Source of the DNA: Elusimicrobia bacterium GWA2_61_42
GTDB taxonomy: Bacteria; Elusimicrobiota; Elusimicrobia; Elusimicrobiales; UBA9959
Length of the DNA stretch: 64,000 nucleotides
Direction of reading: 5' to 3'
Assembly (NCBI GenBank): GCA_001799615.1
Contig: MGTU01000011.1
Coordinates: 33,126 to 97,125, forward strand
The translations under genes were made by a program, and so were the position numbers. Below, in pieces: positions 60,820-64,000 of the stretch. Under the pieces are notes generated by a model. It did no database searches. It was given only the letters and a program-made list of their open reading frames with translations, and was not told the DNA's origin. Within the stretch, counting starts at the first letter, position 1, and the number at the start of each line of letters is the position of its first letter.

Positions 60820-61058
60820 AGCTGCAAAGTTCGACACTACTTTGCTTCACATCCTGCGGATTCTTTATAAGTACCGCTCCCCTGTCGTCTTTTGGAAGCG
60901 GTAGGCCGATCTTATCCGCGAGATGCCGCACGGTCGGCCACTTCGCGGCCGCCCATGCTTGCCGCTAAGTAGCGGGTTCGCAGGGCGGCGGCACTTACGC
61001 GCCTTGCACCTGCTCCCAAGGAGGTCTGCATCTTACAATTACCTCCTTTTGCGCGGCC
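60820..61058. other. Structured gene-free stretch, possible small RNA
   Basis: Holds three nested or serial stem-loops: 60872-60903 (TACCGCT/AGCGGTA type, with one mismatch), 60948-60989 (GCCGCCC/GGGCGGC enclosing CCGCT/AGCGG), and 61018-61048 (AAGGAGGT/ACCTCCTT followed by TTTT), the last being a plausible terminator for the plus strand. No open frame here is supported by a ribosome site. It does not match tmRNA, RNase P RNA or SRP RNA by eye. Call is inference. Confidence 0.4.
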
Positions 61059-61146
61059 GGCCGGCCCAATAAACGTGGGCCTTGGCCCGGCCGCTCCCGT
61101 CCGCCTTCGGCGTCCGTACAACAAAGAAAATTATTCCCCGCGCGCA
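61059..61146. repeat. 88-base inverted repeat, left copy
   Basis: Identical over 88 bases to the reverse complement of 63913-64000. Begins GGCCGGCCCAATAAACG and ends CCCCGCGCGCA, and is rich in short internal stems. Together the copies flank a 2.77 kb segment. The right copy may continue past the window, so the full repeat length is a minimum. Confidence 0.95.
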
Positions 61147-61180
61147 CTGCAAAGAACTGAGTTTATTATATACAGATTTT

Positions 61181-61227
61181 GCCCGCGCTCGCCAGTGGCT
61201 TCTGCTAAAGCCACTCGCGGCGCGGGC
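61181..61227. repeat. Large GC-rich stem-loop
   Basis: GCCCGCGC...AGTGGCTT pairs with AAGCCACT...GCGCGGGC, about 18 pairs with a one-base bulge, loop TCTGCTA. It sits just inside the left inverted repeat, in a region without a supported gene. Confidence 0.7.
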
Positions 61228-61280
61228 CTGTTCCTGTTAATGTTGAACAACATTTATGCCGGTGGCCCCGTATTTATAAA

Positions 61281-61326
61281 AAACCACCCCGGCGTCCGCT
61301 GCTGCGGCCGCCGCGGTGGTCTTTTC
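61281..61326 (+). terminator. Plus-strand terminator in the repeat-rich region
   Basis: AACCACCCCGGCG pairs with CGCCGCGGTGGT (one mismatch), followed by CTTTTCT. A terminator without a gene in front of it points to a non-coding transcript from about 61150. Confidence 0.65.
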
Positions 61327-61384
61327 TGTGACTAATTCGTAGCCACCGGCGGGGAGCAGAAACTGCAAAGACCGTAAGGAAAGA

Positions 61385-61432
61385 CCAGGCCGGTCGCGGC
61401 TTGCCGCGAGATGGCCGCCGCACCCGGCCTGG
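61385..61432. repeat. Two-level perfect stem-loop
   Basis: CCAGGCCGG (61385-61393) pairs with CCGGCCTGG (61424-61432); inside it TCGCGG pairs with CCGCGA around CTTG. The 150 bases that follow, to 61582, are AT-richer and hold no other feature I can support. Confidence 0.6.
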
Positions 61433-61582
61433 CCTGCCTAAATTGTCCCCGCCCAATTATGATACGGCGTATTTACCCACCCATAAGTTAATAGGCGCTA
61501 GAGTAGCTGCCCATTTGATAGAATATTTTTAAGGTTCTGGGGAAATACTTCCAAATACTCGGCATTGGCGTAAGGGAGAAAT

Positions 61583-62089
61583 ATGTTCGGATTCGGAAAA
61601 CAGAAAATTGGGTGTCAGGACTTTATTGAGTTGTTTTATGATTTTGCACATCAGGTGGGATTTGAAGCGGTAGAACATAGTCCGCAAGTCTATGAACATT
61701 ATTTTCCCGGCATAGATAGAAATATTATTGAGACGGAGAGATTCCTCTTTATTATTTGGGCGCTGGATCTTAAACTCTCACAGCTTAATTGGGACAAAAG
61801 GCAAGAAATAATTGTCGGGCTTCTCATGAAGTATTTGAAAAAGATTGGTAAATTAGATGGCCCGTGGCAGCCTGAATCGGTTACTCCGCTGCGGAATAAG
61901 CACAAGGAATACTACGAAGCCTTGGGCACTGGCAAAAAATTTTCTCTTGAAAACAAGTTTATACGGAATATCTTTGGCACCGAAACGGTTCCTGAAAACG
62001 AGCGCCGTGTGCCTGCCATGTCGGAGAACATGCAGGAAATTATGGCGGTCATGGATAGAGACTTTACTGGCAAATACAAGGTCGTGTAG
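61583..62089 (+). CDS. Orphan protein of the AT-rich islet
   Basis: 168 residues, preceded by AAGGGAGAA. Helical and mixed charge: DFIELFYDFAHQVGFEAVEH, IIETERFLFIIWALDLKLSQ and WDKRQEIIVGLLMKYLKKIG. No known motif or membrane helix. Clearly lower GC and different codon use from the rest of the window (many AAA, TTT, ATT codons), so recently acquired. It is divergent from or convergent with the four-gene operon across a terminator at 62135-62160. Confidence 0.7.
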   Translation: MFGFGKQKIGCQDFIELFYDFAHQVGFEAVEHSPQVYEHYFPGIDRNIIETERFLFIIWALDLKLSQLNWDKRQEIIVGLLMKYLKKIGKLDGPWQPESVTPLRNKHKEYYEALGTGKKFSLENKFIRNIFGTETVPENERRVPAMSENMQEIMAVMDRDFTGKYKVV

Positions 62090-62134
62090 AGAAATGTATG
62101 CAGTAAAGTCTTGTAATAACACTCACCCAAAACG

Positions 62135-62160
62135 AAACCGCCAGACTTTCCCGGCGGTTT
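62135..62160. terminator. Bidirectional terminator between islet genes
   Basis: AAACCGCC and GGCGGTTT form an 8-base-pair stem around a 10-base loop, between the convergent ends of the orphan gene and the four-gene operon. T-runs are short. Confidence 0.7.
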
Positions 62161-62215
62161 AAACGACCTTCTTTTAAATCAATTTACGTGGACATCACAT
62201 CCTGCCACCTTATTC

Positions 62216-62752
62216 TTAAAGACCGGTTGCGGATTTCCGGATATTCTCAACATTTGCTGTATACCAGCTATGCCAAGTATCCAACAAGTTTTGTCCTCTC
62301 GTCATTTGCCCATTGTCGCTATTTCTAAAGCCGCCATTTAGTAACTCAAGGCCATTTAAATAATTGGCTTTGAAATTATTACCAAGCTGCGGATAAATTT
62401 CATTTAAAGCATTTAAGTCTACCTGCCGCCCCTCGCTGAGCGCACTTTCAAACAAACCAAACATTTTTATGAGAGTTTCTTTACCTAAGTCCTTCTCATA
62501 GGTCAACATAGCGGCCTGGTTGGAATAATTAAGCGAATTTACAAAGTGGACACTTATTAATTTGCTTTTTGGAGCAGGAGAAAGCACGTAATAAGGCCAT
62601 ATTGCAGCTTTCATTGTCGGCACAATTTGCCCAAGGGTAATCCAGCGCAAGAACCCATTTGTTTTTGCGTACTGCCAGTTATAATATGGCGTGAACACCA
62701 ATATAGCCAGCGCCACATACACAAGGAATGCTAATTCAAGAATTCTTTTCAT
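62216..62752 (-). CDS. Membrane-anchored protein, last gene of the islet operon
   Basis: 178 residues. N-terminal membrane helix (LELAFLVYVALAILVFTPYY) followed by a hydrophilic helical part (SLNYSNQAAMLTYEKDLGKE, TLIKMFGLFESALSEGRQVD). No family recognised. GGGGGCGG precedes the ATG. It follows the nuclease gene by 38 bases on the same strand. Its low GC matches the other islet genes. Could anchor the system at the membrane, but this is guesswork. Confidence 0.7.
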   Translation of the reverse strand: MKRILELAFLVYVALAILVFTPYYNWQYAKTNGFLRWITLGQIVPTMKAAIWPYYVLSPAPKSKLISVHFVNSLNYSNQAAMLTYEKDLGKETLIKMFGLFESALSEGRQVDLNALNEIYPQLGNNFKANYLNGLELLNGGFRNSDNGQMTRGQNLLDTWHSWYTANVENIRKSATGL

Positions 62753-62790
62753 ACCGCCCCCAATTTGAATCGCTTTTTATAGCACGGTTT

Positions 62791-63306
62791 TTAAACCGGC
62801 ATTTCTCTCACCGAATTTCCAGCCTTATAAAACAAAGTTCCCTGTATTGCACTTGCTGAATATATAACTTGTAATCCAAAATCGTATTGATAAGCCGCGT
62901 CTGTAAGAAATGCCAGTATTTTCTCCCGATCATCAGCGAGCTCTGATGGCCCTGCCCCAACTTTTTTGCATTCAACAATCAACACATTTCGCTTTTCTGA
63001 TCCGGATTTGCGGTTATGGATTATTATGTCGGGTCTTACTGTTTTAGTTTCTCCGTCAATCTCCAACGTCTTTGGATTAATCCCTTGTCTGTTGAACTCG
63101 ATATCAACGTAGTATTCTTCTTCGATATCGGGAAACATCCTGGGGAGTCGTTTTTCCAAGTGAGTGGCCAATTTATGATTTATGCATACCTCATGCAATT
63201 TGCGCCCATTTTCGGAATTGCCACCTGGGCAGCCAAATAAAAGACCATCCTGCCTTCTCAAATCAATAAAGGACTCTCGCAGTAAGCTTAAAAGCCGTTC
63301 TCTCAT
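62791..63306 (-). CDS. PD-(D/E)XK nuclease-like protein
   Basis: 171 residues. Asp93 in VRPDIIIHNR and Glu112-x-Lys114 in NVLIVECKKV form the PD-x18-ExK core typical of restriction endonuclease-like folds. Upstream an acidic helix (ATHLEKRL) may give the extra Glu. The C-terminal YDFGLQVIYSAS completes the core. Small size suggests a stand-alone nuclease domain or one that needs a partner. ATG follows the stop of the small membrane gene (TAGATG). No methyltransferase is nearby, so it is not a standard type II restriction enzyme. Confidence 0.8.
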   Translation of the reverse strand: MRERLLSLLRESFIDLRRQDGLLFGCPGGNSENGRKLHEVCINHKLATHLEKRLPRMFPDIEEEYYVDIEFNRQGINPKTLEIDGETKTVRPDIIIHNRKSGSEKRNVLIVECKKVGAGPSELADDREKILAFLTDAAYQYDFGLQVIYSASAIQGTLFYKAGNSVREMPV

Positions 63307-63537
63307 CTAGTAATTCCGCTTTACTCCGACAGAAAGAGCGATTAGCGCAAGAACCTCAAACGGGACAATGCCAACAACCAGCACTCTGGTTACAACCAAA
63401 ACAGCGAACAATCCAAACACCCAAAGGCAGACTTTGCCTAAAGCGTTTTGTCTAAGGCGCAGTCCCTTGGGTCTGTACTTTCGCTCAAATACAGAAAATC
63501 CAATTAGCGCACCCAATCCCAATATATATACAGCCAT
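63307..63537 (-). CDS. Small membrane protein of the islet operon
   Basis: 76 residues from ATG 63537, chosen over a TTG at 63573 because GGAGGG sits directly upstream of the ATG. Hydrophobic segments about 1-17, 35-57 and 59-72 suggest two or three membrane spans, with a basic loop (ERKYRPKGLRLRQNALGK) between. No family. Abuts the nuclease gene. Confidence 0.65.
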   Translation of the reverse strand: MAVYILGLGALIGFSVFERKYRPKGLRLRQNALGKVCLWVFGLFAVLVVTRVLVVGIVPFEVLALIALSVGVKRNY

Positions 63538-63589
63538 AACCCTCCAAACAGTATGTAGAGAATCTATCCCCAAATCAAAATGGTATTAG

Positions 63590-63805
63590 TTATAAACCCT
63601 TGAGTAAAGCGGAAATTGATGTTCGCAATGCCTTCGCAAGTTTTTCAATATTGGCTAGTGTGATATTCTTTTCCGCGCGCTCTATCATGCCGATGTATGT
63701 CCTATGGAATCCTGATCTTTCCGCAAAGCCTTCCTGGGAAAGCCCCAGCTTTTTTCTCTCGGCCCTGACCCGTTTAGCGAATTTAAGAAGAATCGGCTTT
63801 TTCAT
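63590..63805 (-). CDS. XRE-family regulator, controller-protein-like
   Basis: 71 residues, a bare HTH. FAKRVRAERKKLGLSQEGFA followed by ERSGFHRTYIGMIERAEKNI and TLANIEKLAKALRTSISALL matches the small controller (C) proteins of restriction-modification systems, as well as other XRE repressors. A perfect palindrome at 63825-63855 lies 20 bases upstream of the ATG, fitting autoregulation. First gene of the four-gene islet operon; no methyltransferase gene follows. Confidence 0.88.
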   Translation of the reverse strand: MKKPILLKFAKRVRAERKKLGLSQEGFAERSGFHRTYIGMIERAEKNITLANIEKLAKALRTSISALLKGL

Positions 63806-63824
63806 ACTTAAAGGATATTAATTC

Positions 63825-63855
63825 GCTAACTATAACTCTACACACGATAGTTAGC
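63825..63855. promoter_or_regulatory. Palindromic operator of the islet regulator
   Basis: GCTAACTAT (63825-63833) and ATAGTTAGC (63847-63855), perfect 9-base arms 22 bases apart centre to centre (two helical turns). They stand 20-50 bases before the XRE start codon, as expected for an XRE/controller-protein binding site. A TATAGT on the minus strand overlaps the near arm and may be the -10 box. Confidence 0.75.
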
Positions 63856-63912
63856 AGATATTGTATAATAACTGCGGGATGGTAGGGGAAGCCTTATAAC
63901 AGCGAAGATTTA

Positions 63913-64000
63913 TGCGCGCGGGGAATAATTTTCTTTGTTGTACGGACGCCGAAGGCGGACGGGAGCGGCCGGGCCAAGGCCCACGTTTATTGGGCCGGCC
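63913..64000. repeat. 88-base inverted repeat, right copy
   Basis: Exact reverse complement of 61059-61146. It reaches the last base of the window, so its outer end is not visible. The 57 bases between the operator and this repeat (63856-63912) hold no gene. Confidence 0.95.

Noticed and set aside
61075..61335. 86-codon frame across the left inverted repeat
   Set aside because: Runs through the repeat, a large hairpin and into a terminator, and has no ribosome site; unlikely to be coding.
62791..63805. Type II restriction-modification system
   Set aside because: Controller-like regulator and nuclease are present, but no methyltransferase gene lies within the islet or next to it in the window.
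61059..64000. Classical insertion sequence or composite transposon
   Set aside because: The repeats are inverted and perfect, but no gene between them resembles a transposase or integrase.
1..64000. CRISPR array
   Set aside because: No series of regularly spaced short repeats was seen anywhere, in spite of a Cas4-like nuclease.

Overview
The window is mostly compact, GC-rich Gram-negative bacterial chromosome, with short gaps and many 4-base stop/start overlaps. Outer-membrane barrels, lipoproteins and an AsmA-type protein indicate two membranes. The gene mix (MEMO1-AMMECR1 fusion, FolK-FolC fusion, ADP-forming acyl-CoA synthetase, many PAS/GAF hybrid kinases, TPR fusions, pseudopilin-like secreted protein) would fit an uncultured lineage such as Elusimicrobiota. 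That placement is inference; there is no rRNA or ribosomal-protein gene here to confirm it.

Layout. 1-9.3 kb (minus strand): one long gene run. It starts with a minimal exopolysaccharide set (TPR/outer-membrane barrel, cellulose-synthase-like GT2, GH26 hydrolase), continues with two tiny ferritin-like proteins, SurE, a pseudopilin-like protein, a zinc peptidase, a membrane protein and a CoA-binding protein, and ends in Pcm, cut by the window edge. 9.4-17.3 kb: tRNA-His, MEMO1-AMMECR1 fusion, a two-gene operon of very small proteins under a consensus promoter, folP and folK-folC, tRNA-Arg with a duplicated 3' end, a RecD/Dda-like helicase and rlmN. 17.4-31.6 kb: TPR-glycosyltransferase, lipoprotein, Cas4-like Fe-S nuclease, FGGY kinase, then (minus) AsmA, lipoprotein, cutA, DUF4321, maf, queD, trxB, then (plus) PfkB sugar kinase and ADP-forming acyl-CoA synthetase.

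31.6-41.3 kb: a seven-gene chemosensory operon (CheW, CheR-TPR, CheW, MCP, CheA-REC, CheB, REC-PAS-kinase-REC) behind a clear promoter. Its parts match the Pseudomonas Wsp system, but a hybrid kinase sits where the diguanylate cyclase WspR would be. 41.4-45.2 kb: a REC-winged-helix regulator, a DUF4912 operon of small unknown proteins, and a PAS-LuxR regulator. 45.3-53.1 kb: Fe-dependent alcohol dehydrogenase, unknown secreted protein, phosphoesterase, GT4 glycosyltransferase, REC-zinc-finger regulator, MgtE and Sua5. 53.1-60.7 kb: two giant PAS/GAF histidine kinases and a stand-alone receiver.

60.7-64 kb is different. A roughly 800-base structured intergenic stretch is followed by a visibly AT-richer islet. 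The islet runs between two perfect 88-base inverted repeats (61059-61146 and 63913-64000). It carries an XRE regulator with its own palindromic operator, a small membrane protein, a PD-(D/E)XK nuclease, a second membrane protein, and one divergent orphan gene. No transposase or methyltransferase is present. This islet is the best candidate for an undescribed mobile or defence-type system in the window.
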